Positions 13,929 through 25,888 are shown, counted from the first letter of the stretch. The stretch: DNA of 64,000 bases from Chrysomallon squamiferum (GCA_012295275.1 CM022678.1:3472829-3536828), one strand, 5' to 3'. Numbers and translations: made by a program. The notes: generated by a model not told the origin, from the letters alone.

Positions 13929-16077
13929 CAGATATGTTAAGTAAAGCAAAGTCACGTTAGTTAATTAATTAAGTCTAATTACCTGGTAACATATCGTGGC
14001 TATTGGATTGTTTGTGTACCCAACCAGGACCTGTGCACCTTTGCCCACACACCTACCCATGGAGTAGTCATCATGTACACGCCCTCCAATACGATCCCTG
14101 GCCTCCAACACTGTCACCTGCATTATATTAAATAATTGTTTTTTTGAAAAGAAAAATAGACAGAAAAAAGAAAAAAAGACAAAAAGAAAGAAAAAGAAAA
14201 AAAAAAGAAAAAAGAAAGAAAAAGAAAAAAATAAAATATATAAAAAAAGAAAGATTAAATAAAATATAAATGAAATGAAAAAAAAAAAAAAAAAAAAGAA
14301 ATGAAATAAAAGAAATGAAAGAAAAAAGAACGAAAGAAAGAAAAAAGAAAAAGAATTAAAAAAAAGATTAAATAAAATATATATGAAATGAAAAGGAAAA
14401 GAAAGAAAAAGAAAAGATATGCAAAGAAAAAAAGATAAGAAAAATTAAAGAAATGAAAAACAGAAGGAAAAGAGAAATAAAGAAAAAGAACGAATAAGAG
14501 AACAAATATTTACTAAGTGAAACTGTAAAATTTTGAAACAGTCAAACCCAAGAGTTTTTTTTCTCTCTCTTTTTTTCAAAACATTTACACTTACAAATTT
14601 TATTTTTTATAGATGCTGTAACATTTGCTTCCAAGGTTTGTGTTAATGTGATACTCATTTCAAATTTTCTTTAAAATAACTTCTTCAGTTTATAAAATAA
14701 AAGCTGTTAGATAAAAGTAACCTTGCTGTTAATAGTGTATGAGGTAACAAATTGCAGCTAGAATTACTGGATTTGTTAACATTCCCTTCCAAAATTTATA
14801 ACAGGATTTATATAATCACTGCAATTTTTGTAAGATAAATATTTGGTTTATAAAAAAAAAAAGCTGTTAGATAAAAGTAACCTTGCTGCCACAGTATATG
14901 AGGCAATGTACTGCAGCTAGAATTATTGGATTTGTTAACATTCCCTTCCAAAATTTATAACAGGATTTATATAATCACCGGAATTTTTGAAAGATAAATT
15001 TTTAGTTTATAAAAGAAAAGCTGTAAGATAAAAGAAAAGCTGTAAGATAAAAGTAACCTTGCTGCAGAATGTGTGAGGATACAAACTGCAGCTAGAATTA
15101 TTGGATTTGTTAACATTCCCTTCTGAAATTTATAACAGGATTTATATAATCACTGCAATTTTTGTAAGATAAATTTTTAGTTTGATAAAATAAAAGCTGT
15201 AAGATAAAAGTAACCTTGCTGCCATAGTGTGTGAGATAACGAGCTGCAGCTAGACCACTGGCTCCTGCTCCTATGATCAGAACCTCCTTCTGTAATGTAA
15301 ACAAACAGTAATGTACGTTTGTTGTTAAGAGAAATTTCTTAAGAAATCTGTTTCTGGAATTTTTAAATGTACATTTATTTAAGAGAAGAAATGTAGACAA
15401 ATGAAATTTCTTAACAGGAGTAACCCATGTTCACATAAGTAACAAACTGTGAATGTTCTATCCACATATAATAATTTTAACATTTATCAAAATTAAATCA
15501 CCTTTTATTATTATTGTTAGTAGTAGTAGTAGATGTAATAGTAGTAGTAGATATAATAGTAGTAATAATAATAGTAATGATAGTAGTATTGTATAATTAC
15601 TACTACTGTTATTACTATTACTATCATCATCATCATCATTTTTACAGTATCATTATTATAACTACTACAACTAGTACTATTAATATTGTTATTATTTTCT
15701 TTTGTAATAACTATAAATAAAATCTGTTTCTGGAATTTTTATTTATTTAATCATTATAATTTTTCCCCCCGAGTTCTTTTTACTTTACTGGTTGCTATGA
15801 TGTCAAAATTTCAACCACCATAGTGTTCACTTTACCACTGTGTTATAACAGAATCTCTCACACACGACATTTTGCAAGACCCAGTCCAGTACAAAACCTG
15901 GACATCATCATCTACTTCTACAACAAACCAAAACCTTTTTTTAAAATAAGCTGAATGGCCACATGCACCACAGAGGGAAAGAAATAAAATGAATAACATA
16001 ACACCTTATTGAATAAATAAAAAATAAAAATAAATAAATAAATGGAATAAAAAATAAAAAAAAAAAAATAAAATGAA

Positions 16078-16108
<31 letters not shown>

Positions 16109-18206
16109 ACGAATGGATGAACAGAATGGGATGGATGGATAAATGAAACAAAACAGTTTTTTTTATTATTTCAATTTTTTTTTGAATGAATTTGTGTTTT
16201 TTGGGCCAGGGTGAGGGGATCAGGTGGAGGTTTCAACAGTCCTGTGTTGATGTATCCTTTCTTGGTCAAGAACCAGATCAATGGATGAATGAATCCTTGA
16301 CCAATCGAATTCTTGAAAGAATGAATGACAGATCAAGTGACCTATGCAGTCTTCCTTGGATGGCCATTGCTGTAAATAAACAAAATAATTATTTTTAAGA
16401 TAAGTATTTTCTTTGTAACAAAGAATCAAGAAGTGTCGTTAATTGAATGAATGAATGGATGAACGAATGGTTGGATGGATGAATGGATGGATGGATGGAT
16501 GGATGGATGAATGGATGTATAAGCTATCATTATTTGCTTAGAAATTTTTTTTTAGGTTACAGAACTTTAGGGATTTCAGAATTTTTAATAAGAGATGTTC
16601 ACTGTATCCAAAAATATTTTTAAAAATTTTCTTTTGTATCTCAGCATTTAAACTTTAATAAAGGATTATTTGAATCAGATTACAATATATGAATGTTAAA
16701 ATCAGAAAATGTTTTGGGTTTTTATTTTAAATCTGTAGAGTGATCGACTCACCTTGATGTTTTCTGACCAGCGAGACAGAACGAGGTTGCGAATGCCGAG
16801 GTACATGACTGGGTGTGTCCCTGCGATGTGGGGGAACTCTTGGATTTCTTCATCCTCCATTGCTGCGGGGTGCAAGCTGAACGCGTGCTGAGGTTCTGTC
16901 GGGGACTGGAATGGTCGAACATACTCACAGCAGGCAATGATGTCTGTAATGTGAAATAAATTTGTATCTAAACATTATAGTAAAAAAATGTTTTAATAAA
17001 TCTGTGTGTGTGATTATTTTGTAAAGATCATATAAAATATGTAATAAATGTATGTGAAATTTATTTTGTAAATATCATATAAAATATGTAATAAAATGTA
17101 TGTGTAATTTATTTTGTAAATATAAAAATATGTAAAATTAATATTAATTATTTTTTTTAATATTTTGTAATTATTTTTATTATTTAAATTTTTTATTATT
17201 TATTTATTTATTTATTTATTTATAATAATAACAATAGCGATTTGGAAGAAAACACTGAATTTAATATATTTGATAAATTACAAAGTGTTAAATAAATTTC
17301 TTTTTAACTATTTTTAAACTAAACCACACACACACACACACACACATGGACACACACACATGGACACACAGTAAAAACATACACACTCAAAACACACACA
17401 CACACATCAAAAAAACAACAACTACACATATGCACACACCAACCACCCATCCACACACACAAACACACACACACACCCAGCTTACCCATTGGTTTTGCTT
17501 TGAGGGCTGGTATTTTGGTGTCCGATGCACTAAGACCTATTTTCTCTGGGTAGTACTCAGACACGATGCTGAATGTTGATGTGGGCTGCAGGTATGGAGG
17601 ACTACTAAGCTGTGAAAACCAGTTCGGATCATTCGCTAAACTTGCTCGCTAAACAGAAGATGAAAACAGTGACGTGATTGAATATTAATAGTTTAAGAAG
17701 AAAAAAAAAGAGGAAACAATATTAAACCAGTAATATCATTTTCTATACCTGCTCTATAACAATAAAAAAAAATTAGGGAAAAAAGTAACAATAAAAATAA
17801 AATAATATAGTAAAAAAATACTTTCATTACCACGTTATTATATAATTTATAACAAAAAAAAAGAAAAAGCAACAAAAGGCCTTGAAATAAAACTGTTAAT
17901 TTTAGAGTGTTTCCAACTCTGCACTTTTAATTAATTAACTTCCATATTTTAATTGAAAACAATTTTTTTGTTCATAAAAAATATACCTTTTTGAAAGATT
18001 TTCCTGTTAATTTTGGACATATATATTTTTCAAATGTTATTATTATATATAAAAATAAATAAAAATGAATTATAAATCTATAAAACTCACGTCATCTTCT
18101 GGTATACAGCAAGCAGCAAACTGTTTCTCTTTCTGAAAATTAGTAAAAATAATAATAATAATAATAATCATAATAATAATAATAATAATTGTAATAATAA
18201 TAATAA

Positions 18207-18261
<55 letters not shown>

Positions 18262-20398
18262 AATTATAATAAGAACAATGATAATAGTAAAAAGGAAAGT
18301 CAGGTTGGAAATGATGATTATGATGATATTAATATTAATAAAAATAAATTAAAAATAATAAAGAAATAATAATATATAGCAATAACAGTATGAGCAGCAA
18401 CAAAAACAAAAGTGGTAATAATTTTAATAGTAATAACAACAATATTTATCAATCTGAATACATTTTATAAAAATATCTGAACATATTAAAATTATTAAAT
18501 ATCTTTTAAAAATGAGACGACAAATCCTGAAATAGAAATATTTATATCAACAACCGTCATTACTATTTAACAATTATGATTAATATCTTTATTTATAACA
18601 CTAAATCTTAATACTGACTTCAGAATTAATACATATTTTTAAATTTTTTTTTTTCACTATTCAAATAACAAATCTTTACACTGAATTTAGATCTAACACA
18701 ACTGTTTGACACACACAAAAACTACTCACTTTGACACCTAGCAACGACATCCCACACACGTATTTGTTGATGAACTCTGGGGTGAGGACAGCGTCGCGAC
18801 TCAGCTGTCGCCACTTTCTGCATGACGACAGAGTGCACTGGACCCAGTAGGGAAGACACTGGTCACACATGAATACACGCTGGGACGGTTCAGTGGTTCC
18901 CTGGGTCGACCAGACGTGTTTCCACTTCTCAAACACTTCGTAACCCTCTTTGTAGCTGTGTAGAATAAACAGTACTCACATGTGTTGTTTGTTTGTTTTT
19001 TTCATTGCTTTTATGTAATTCTAAATAAAACTGAATCAATGTGTTTTATTTTCCACTTCTCAAACACTAGCTGTGTGGAATAAGCGATACTGATATGTGT
19101 TGTTTGTTTGATTTTTTCATTGCTTTTATGTAATTCTAAATAAACTGAATCAAAGGGTTGTCTTGTGTGTGCATTACATGCAAGTGTAAATGTGTACATG
19201 TGGATACATCTGCATGCATGTATGCTGTATAAGACAAATAGTATGTGAAGGCTTTTAAAGTTTAATTTTGTTACAAAATACAAGGACTAACACAGGCACA
19301 CATACACTGAGAAACAAATTTATATTCACCTTCTGTAGAAATGTTCAAAACATTCTTTACAGGTATTGTTTTGTATTTGAGAATTGAGCATGGATATATA
19401 TAAATAGTCATACATTTATAGATACACGTATATATAAAATGATTTACCTTCTGTAGAAGTGTTCAAAACATTCATTGCAGTAGTGTTCACCATCTGAGAT
19501 GTGGTACCAGCGAGAAGTGTAACCATTTCCAGCACATCTGTCAAACACAAGAAGCAACAAAATAAATTTTGTGAAAGAAAAAAACAAAAAAACAAAAAAC
19601 GTTAAGAAATACAGTTGCTTATTTATGAGTTTTCTTTCGACAATGAAAATGACACATTTTTTAATGCACATAAATTAAAAATGGTTTCACTTGTTAGTAG
19701 TGGCAGTAATAAGCATAATGATGTAAACAAATCAATGGATCTCTTTCAAACTATGCAAATAACAAAACACTGATTAGGATTTTACTGCTATACGTATCTA
19801 CATGTCATGATCCTACCTCCCTCCTCTCTCTCTTATGACTCTCTGTTTTTCTCTGTGTGTGTTCATGTATATATAAACACACACACACACACACATTAGT
19901 GTGTATGTGTATGTAATTGTTGTTATATATTTCACTCTATCAATAAATCTATCAATAAATTTCTAAATTAAAACAATATAAGAATTTTATTTTACTTGTT
20001 TGTGGCATTAACAAAACAAATTGGCATTTTCGTGTGACATCCTGATCGCTCGCATTTTCGCAAATTCTTTGCTTTGACAGCAGAATCTTCTGTCTCATCT
20101 TCAGAGCCTTCTAGATATTTAGAATTTCTCTTTAATCCTCTAGCAGGTCTGAAAAAAAAATATATATATATAAAAAATATTTTACAATATTCATTGATCT
20201 ATGTCTTTAATTACCTTGAACACTCTAGTATATGCTAAAAACATTCACGTTTGTATTTGAGTTGTAAAAGAAAAAGGCAGATTCATGAGTTTAAAGATTA
20301 AGTTTTTAAAATGATCAGAATTGTTACCTTTTTTGTGAAGCATTTGCCTTCACAGAGTCATACATCCCACTTCCAAAAGTTGTAGGTTTGATATCCAT
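8228..20398 (-). CDS. KDM1B: KDM1B/LSD2-type lysine-specific histone demethylase (CW, SWIRM, amine oxidase)
   Basis: This is a nuclear FAD-dependent amine oxidase that in known family members removes methyl groups from H3K4me1/2. About 814 residues are assembled from 19 exons, close to the 822 of vertebrate KDM1B. Approximate order: a Cys/His zinc finger at residues 62-110 (KCERSGC, then GYTSRWYH, GEHYCNECF); a CW finger at 135-180 (YWVQC, CRKWRQL, YVCG); SWIRM at 250-365; amine oxidase at 372-814, with the FAD dinucleotide motif IIGAGASGLAAAR, then EARDRIGGRV, NLEYACGGSLHQVSA, GAGTMEK carrying the conserved FAD-site lysine, and C-terminal FFAGEATNRQFPQTVTGAY. The CW finger separates it from KDM1A. 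The start is the only ATG opening the first coding exon (MDIKPTTFGSGMYDS). Two exons carry frame lesions, near 16300 and 10787. Most other exon joins keep phase, so the gene is probably functional with assembly errors, though decay is possible. Confidence 0.93.
9521..10748 (-). repeat. 17-copy tandem array containing exon end plus splice donor (KDM1B)
   Basis: The unit is about 72-75 bp, repeated 17 times, and the right-most copy is the true exon end. On the minus strand each unit carries about 40 bases of coding sequence (MCLEVLRTLFPE), the 5' splice site, and about 30 bases of AT-rich intron. By eye the exonic core from CTGGAAATAG to CCAAACACA on the plus strand looks identical in all copies. 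The donor varies: most copies keep GTAAG, one has GTTAG, and four copies (near 10131, 10279, 10350 and 10423) have lost GT. The array occupies most of the intron between exons 10709-10835 and 8854-9006. Confidence 0.92.
10709..10835 (-). CDS. KDM1B: KDM1B exon with one-base frame break; source of a 17-copy array
   Basis: The exon enters in phase 0 as GPECSILVTNITEKII and must leave as FIQGKTFLTEVLEMCLEVLRTLFPET. The two halves are one base out of register near 10784-10790, at ATATTTCATC on the minus strand. Joined, they match the length between SVLM and LRELF in vertebrate KDM1B. The exon is 127 bases, where 126 would keep phase. Its donor ACC/GTAAGT is the right-most member of the tandem array at 9521-10748, so the real exon end is one copy of the repeat. 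Confidence 0.75.
11691..11770. repeat. (AG)n microsatellite in a KDM1B intron
   Basis: Dinucleotide AG repeats with GACAGAGAAACAG interruptions sit between exons 11353-11481 and 11847-11963. The frames crossing it are repeat translations. Confidence 0.95.
13135..13345. repeat. TA and CA microsatellite complex in a KDM1B intron
   Basis: Short (TA)n, then (CA)n with TACA interruptions in several blocks, just downstream of the donor of exon 13376-13547 on the minus strand. A further CT/CA/CT compound repeat follows at 13722-13796 in the neighbouring intron. Confidence 0.9.
14134..14520. repeat. Purine-only (A/G) tract in a KDM1B intron
   Basis: About 385 bases are nearly all A and G on the plus strand (AAAGAAAGAAAAAG patterns, with occasional T and C). 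They lie upstream (transcript sense) of exon 13983-14117, giving a long polypyrimidine tract on the transcribed sense strand. Confidence 0.85.
14700..15214 (-). repeat. Three degenerate tandem copies of the FAD-exon 3' half plus donor (KDM1B)
   Basis: Three units of about 150-170 bp precede exon 15215-15289 on the plus strand. Each contains AGTAACCTTGCTG followed by diverged sequence ending in CTGCAGCTAGA, which is the minus-strand exon segment LAAARYLTHYGSK and its donor GTTACTTT. The remainder of each unit (GGATTTGTTAACATTCCCTT and nearby) is a shared AT-rich spacer absent from the true exon. The exon-like part has many substitutions and indels, so these are pseudo-exon fragments, not alternative exons. 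All three keep the GT of the donor. Confidence 0.88.
16194..16369 (-). CDS. KDM1B: KDM1B SWIRM-core exon with frame break and no visible donor
   Basis: After a TTTACAG acceptor the incoming phase reads QWPSKEDCIGHLIC, matching the middle of a KDM1B SWIRM domain. Homology resumes only in the +1 frame, as IWFLTKKGYINTGLLKPPP. The join lies in a run related to the GAAT/GATG simple repeat that is also expanded at 16440-16520. The segment is about one base longer than the vertebrate spacing predicts. Minus-strand sequence after LTLAQK has no GT for several tens of bases, so the donor is missing or miscalled. The next exon (15215-15289, KEVLIIGAG) needs phase 0. I regard this as the genuine exon with consensus damage or recent local decay. 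Confidence 0.6.
18962..19160 (-). repeat. Duplicated acceptor side of the KDM1B CW exon
   Basis: The segment starting near 18910 (TTTCCACTTCTCAAACACT, then GTAGCTGTGTAGAATAAAC, then TGTGTTGTTTGTTTG) recurs at about 19050-19160 with a deletion between AAACACT and AGCTGTG. The first copy includes the 5' end of the coding exon (SYKEGYEVFEKW) and its acceptor. The second is a shortened intronic copy. This is a two-copy tandem duplication across a 3' splice site. Confidence 0.8.
19326..19447 (-). repeat. Duplicated 3' end and donor of the zinc-finger exon (KDM1B)
   Basis: At 19328-19362 the plus strand reads ACCTTCTGTAGAAATGTTC and continues AAAACATTCTTTACAGG. This closely matches the true exon end at 19446-19482 (ACCTTCTGTAGAAGTGTTC, then AAAACATTCATTGCAG), which codes CNECFEHFYR. 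The copy keeps a GT donor in the right place. It is a two-copy tandem duplication with a spacing of about 118 bp. Confidence 0.85.
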
Positions 20399-20413
20399 AT
20401 TTTTTTCTTGTTT

Positions 20414-20502
20414 TTTTAATAACAGGTAGAACAGTTAGCAAAGAATCACTTCATTGCTTCAAGTGTGGAATAAAATATACCTGGCGAAAAAAATAAATTA
20501 AT

Positions 20503-20538
<36 letters not shown>

Positions 20539-21964
20539 CAAACACATACACACACACACACACACACACATATAATGACATATATAATACAAATAAAACA
20601 AATAAAACTCAATATATATATTTTTCAGATATATGCTTGCATATACATACATACATACATACATACATACATACATACATGCATATATATATATATATAT
20701 ATACATGTATGTATGTATACATATATGTGAAATATTTCTATATTGATTTTTACTTTTATGTATATGGTATTATATAAAGGATATTTATCTTGATTTTAAA
20801 AGAAAAAATTCACTAAAGATTCACTTTTCTGCTTCAGCTGCAGAGTAAAATATATAAGTAAAAATAACACAACCAAAAATAAAACACCAATTAAAAGTAT
20901 ACCTGATGTATAAACGATATTTATGTTATTTAAATGTATGTAATATTATGATCAATTTTTTTTTTATTTGTGATTTGATGCTGTCAAAAACATGACACAC
21001 AATATTTTACTCAGCAATCACTGACAATTACATGGCAGTAAAACTGACCAAAATACTTACTCTATACATGATGATTTTTGTCTTGATATTAAAAGCATCA
21101 GTAAAACATTGACAAATTATCAAACCAAATTTTAAAAAAAGGAAAAAAGGAATAAGAAAGAGAAACAGTAATGATCATGCTGTAAATCAAATCTAATAAC
21201 TAATTTGTTATAATAATATCAAAATGAGTTTCAAGACAGTCAGTTATCTGGTTTGCTATATTTCTATCCATGCCATTATGTGAAATTCTCTATAGATTCT
21301 TCAAATTATTGTTTTTATTTACGTTTATTATTTATTTATTTATAATAGTAACAATAATAATATGCATAATATTAAATTACAATAATACCATAAAATACCA
21401 TAATACCTAGACAGAAAAAAAAGAGAAAAAAAAAGTACCCACACACACACAACTACTTCAAAAGATTATTTATATTGCTGATAACATGATCTGTATTGCT
21501 GATAACATTTCTATTTTCATAAAAATGAGTCAGTAAGGGAAACAGATTTCATTCAATTCCCTTCCTCCAACAAACTATATCCTGAATAAAGATTTCCTCA
21601 GATTTTTGTTTGGTATAATCTGGACTGCATAAAAAATAAGCAACATAAATATTTAAAAAAACGTCATGCATCTGGAGAAGATGACCAACAGTGTGAAATT
21701 TGGATTGAGGCTTTTTTTCCGCCAAACAAACAGTTGACATGGCATGGAAGAAAGATTATAGTTCATTGGTTGCTACAGATTAAAATAGAATAATTTATTA
21801 TTAAAAATCTAAATTCAATAATCAAGTAAAATTTAAATTTATTAATAACTTTAATACTAAGAATTAAGTCCTATTTTTACAGTAATGATTTGTAAATAAC
21901 AGGTAGAACAGTCAGCAAAGAATCACTTCATTGCTTCAAGTGTGAAAAAAAATATACCTGGTAA

Positions 21965-21998
<34 letters not shown>

Positions 21999-22017
21999 CA
22001 CACACATATATATATAA

Positions 22018-22048
<31 letters not shown>

Positions 22049-22178
22049 ACAGATATAATACCAGAAACAAATAAAAATCAATATCTATATTTTTCATATA
22101 TATGCTTGCATATATATATATATATATATATATGTACATAAATATTTGCATGCATACACACACACACACACAAATATG

Positions 22179-22227
<49 letters not shown>

Positions 22228-22643
22228 ACATATATATGCAAGCACATATGTGAAGTATGTGTAAATTGATTTTTATTTATATGTTTCTGGTATTACATAA
22301 AGGATATTTATCTTGATTTTAAAAGAAAAAATTCACAAAAAATAACACAACCAAAAATAAAACACTGATTAAAAGTATAACTGATGTACAAATGATATTT
22401 ATGTTATTTAAATGTATGTAATATTATGGTCAAATCAAATCTAATAAGTAATTTGTTATAATAATATCAAAATGAGTTTCAAGACAGTCAGTTAACTGGT
22501 TTGTTTATTGAAAGTGCTGTGATTCTTCTACCCCTTCTCTTTACAGTTTGCACCATTGCTATATTTCTGTCCATGCCATTATATGAAATTCTCTATAGAT
22601 TCTTCAAATTATTGTTTTTATTTATTTTTAGTATTTTTAGTAT

Positions 22644-22675
<32 letters not shown>

Positions 22676-23790
22676 TAATAACAACAATAATACACATAAT
22701 GTTAAAATAAAATACCTGGACAGAAAAAAGAAAAAAAACCAAAGTACCGACACACACACACACGCACGCACACACTCACATAATGACATATATAATACAG
22801 AAACAAATAAAAATCAATATATATATTTTTCAGATATATGCTTGCATATACATACATACATACATAAATATTTGCATGCCTACACACATACATACACACA
22901 CACACGCATATATATATATATATGTGTGTGTATGTATGTATATATGTATGTATACATATATATGCAAGCACATATATGAAATATTTCTGTATTGATTTTT
23001 ACTCATATGTATCTGGTATTATATAAAGGATATTTATCTTGATTTTAAAAGAAAAAAATTCAGTAAAGATTCACTTTTCTGCTTCTGTAAAAATAACACA
23101 ACAAAAAATAAAATACTGATTAAAAGTATACCTGATGTATAAACGATATTTATGTTATTTAAATGTATGTAATATTATGGTCAATTTTTTTTTTTTTTTT
23201 GTGATTTGATGCTGTCAAAAATATGACACACAATATTTTACTCAGCAATCACTGACACTTACATGGCAGTAAAACTGACCAAAATACTTACTCTATACAT
23301 TAAATGATATTTGTCTTGATATTAAAAACATCAGTAAAACATTGACAAATTATAAAACCAAATTTTAAAAAAAGAAAAAAGGAAAAAGAAAGAGAAACAG
23401 AAATGATCATGCTGTAAATCAAATCTAATAAGTAATTTGTTATAATAATATCAAAATGAGTTTCAAGACAATCAGTTAACTGGTTTGTTTATTGAAAGTG
23501 TTGAGATTCTTCTACCCTTCTCTTTACAGTTTGCACCATTGCTATATTTCTGTCCATGCCATTATATGAAATTCTCTACAGATTCTTCAAATTATTGTTT
23601 TTACAAACACTGAAACAGTTGACATGGCATGGAAAAAAGATTATAGTTCATTGGTTGCTACAGATTAAAGTAGAATAAATTATTATTAAAAATCTAAACT
23701 TAATAATCAAGTAAAATTTAAATTTATTAATAACTTTAATACTAAGAATTAAGTTTTATTTTTACAGTAATGATTTGTAATAGTAATAAA
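20414..23790. repeat. Three tandem degenerate copies of a roughly 1 kb intronic unit (KDM1B 5' region)
   Basis: The unit begins with AACAGGTAGAACAGTTAGC only about 16 bases upstream of the first coding exon, next to its acceptor. A copy starts near 21899, and a further copy occupies about 22700-23790 without the same leading segment. Shared landmarks are ATATATGCTTGCATA at 20629, 22100 and 22835; AAAGGATATTTATCTTGATT at 20776, 22299 and 23026; TAATATTATG near 20941, 22420 and 23170; and GTTGACATGGCATGG at 21732 and 23618. CA and TA microsatellites sit at matching places in the copies. I see no coding potential. The unit may be an interspersed repeat or a local amplification. Confidence 0.8.
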
Positions 23791-24076
23791 GAAGTATATT
23801 CTCCTTTAGAACACAGAGGTTTAGAAATTAATTTCTGGTAATTACTAAATATAATCCAATTAAATAGCAGAATGGTCTTGATCTGCGTTTTCTACTGTAA
23901 AAATCGCCAATTAGTATCATCTACATTTTACGACCCTCTGGGCATTTTTAGCTGTCAAAGGAAAATGCAACAAGCCGACAAAGAGTTTAGATTTTACACG
24001 GAAAATATTGCAATAAAACAAATAGCGATATCACAGTAATGGATGCATATTTACTTTAAGTAGTTTAATAACTTAC

Positions 24077-24180
24077 CTGTCAGTATTGCTTGAAAAATAT
24101 CTTGTAAACACGAGATTATAAACAAAAATCACATACTTTGTTACAAATTTCGTGACAAAACAATGATCCGGAAGCCGGTG
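24077..24180 (-). promoter_or_regulatory. Probable KDM1B 5' UTR exon and core promoter
   Basis: On the minus strand CAAGCAATACTGACAG is followed by GTAAGTTATT, a strong donor ending at 24077. The sequence just upstream (24160-24300) is less repetitive and contains CCGGAAG-type ETS-like sequence near 24167-24173. No ATG-initiated KDM1B-like frame is present in it. The exon would splice to the weak acceptor just before the ATG at 20398. The exon start and TSS are not defined by sequence alone. Confidence 0.5.
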
Positions 24181-24382
24181 GTTTTCTTCTTATAAGAAAG
24201 ATTTTACCAAGGGAGATTACTGTGTTTACACAAGCGAATCGCCGATCAATTTAAAAAAATAATAAAACCTATGCGGATGTTCGTAAATCTTTTAAAGAAG
24301 TAATTCCTGTTACGTTTATAATAAAAATAAGTAATTGTGTGTACTTTCTTTTTCTTTTTTTAATTTTTTCTTTTCTCTCTTT

Positions 24383-24384
<2 letters not shown>

Positions 24385-24462
<78 letters not shown>
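24385..24462. repeat. (TC)n microsatellite upstream of KDM1B
   Basis: About 39 TC units lie about 200 bases 5' of the putative KDM1B first exon (minus-strand sense). Comparable GA/CT tracts occur at 54564, 56416 and 58092 near the other diverged repeats. Confidence 0.95.
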
Positions 24463-24466
<4 letters not shown>

Positions 24467-24869
24467 TTCGACCAGCCTGTGACGTAAATAGTTAATGTGT
24501 AAAGATTGTCTTCAAAATTAAAATTACCAAATGGGCGCGTATCAATCACATTAACGTTTATATTTCAATGAAAGAATGATTGCCCGAGGTCTAAAGGATA
24601 CAACGATCGACTCTCGTTTGAATCCCTGTGGACAAAATTCTGTGAATAAAAAGTTAAGACTGAAAACATTAATGTTCTGTTTAAGATGTTTTACAAGAGA
24701 AGGTGTGCCCGAGATACATTCAAACATAAAAAAAAGTAATAATAATAATATTCAGTGTTAATCAATTTAATAATACCAACACCACCACCAACAACAATAA
24801 TATAGTTTATAAAAGCATTTTCATGTCTTTAAATTTTAATTTAAAAACAAAATTCTTTTTCTTTTTTTT

Positions 24870-25888
24870 ATTATTGAATAAAAACTAACAGAATGATTTA
24901 ATAATAATAATTTTATTTCTTACAAATGATTCGTAAGAGAAAGAGTCCGTTTTTTTATTTTCATTTATTGTTCCTTTATTTTTTAGTTTTACTTTTTTCC
25001 TTTTTCTTTCTTGTTCTTTTTTATTTTCGTTTCTTCTTCTCTTTCTTTCTGTATTTCTGTACATTTGTATGTTTGTAGGCCAGTATGTGTTTTTATGTTG
25101 TGCGTTAATTAATGTTTATATTCTGTCAGTCTTTAAACACTCCGTCCATTCACCATCCTTTCTAATTATTCCTACTGCGTTTACTTATTTATTAACAACA
25201 AAAGCAAATTGTTTCATGTCGTTCACTGTTATAAATAATCACTGAATTCAACAAATGAAATTTAGAAGAGTAAGTCGAAATGTGTGAAAGAGAACATAAA
25301 TAAACTGGACGAAAGGTCGTCTACACTGAAATAATTAAAACTTTCGTTTCGTTTGATAAAATGTCGATTCCAAAAAAAAAAATAATAATATCCGATTAAA
25401 CAACCACACATTAATTTACTTAATTATACAGTTACTTTTGAATCGATAACTCTTGATACCATATTAAATAATCTGAAAAAAAATAAAATAAAATAAAATA
25501 AATAAATAAATTAGATTTAAAGTACTCGGTGAAAATGCCGTAGCTATCTGCTATTTAAATTAACAAATACTCCGTCCTTGACCTTTCAGTTACTTACAGA
25601 ACAGCAAGTGACGTTTTTACTATTGCTGACGTCATAACTCCCAAACAATGCGGTAACTAGGAAATCATTTCAACGTCATACACCACCATGTTATAAAATG
25701 TTTGGAATTATTTTATAGCACTAGTGGCCATACCTTCAAGTATTTTAGTCCTGGTGCGATAGTGAATGTCAACACTTTAGTAGTCCAAGGACAGACAAAT
25801 GTTTGCTTTCTCTAATTTAATTTAATTTTTATTCAAACGTCATTCAAATAAATATTACATTAAAACAAATAATAATGATAAAGAAAAA

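Larger units (their letters stand above)
8228..24180 (-). other. KDM1B: KDM1B exon map
   Basis: Coding exons in transcript order: 20328-20398, 19996-20148, 19448-19537, 18730-18955, 18091-18132, 17486-17648, 16753-16943, about 16194-16369, 15215-15289, 13983-14117, 13376-13547, 12912-12970, 12533-12733, 12149-12223, 11847-11963, 11353-11481, 10709-10835, 8854-9006, 8228-8320. Each is bounded by AG and GT on the minus strand except the 3' end of the exon near 16194, where no GT donor is visible. Phases were checked pair by pair and agree except at the two lesion exons. The exon starting 13547 uses a TAG acceptor so that AGLDLNVMSEH stays in frame. A non-coding first exon probably ends at 24077, where ACAG is followed by GTAAGT. 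Confidence 0.85.

Noticed and set aside
8228-20398. Assignment as KDM1A/LSD1
   Set aside because: The N-terminal zinc finger and CW finger, and the lack of the tower-domain insertion in the oxidase, fit KDM1B instead.
24576-24640. tRNA-derived SINE head (GTTTGAATCCC resembling a B box)
   Set aside because: No A box, no cloverleaf and no typical SINE tail could be seen. A chance match is likely.
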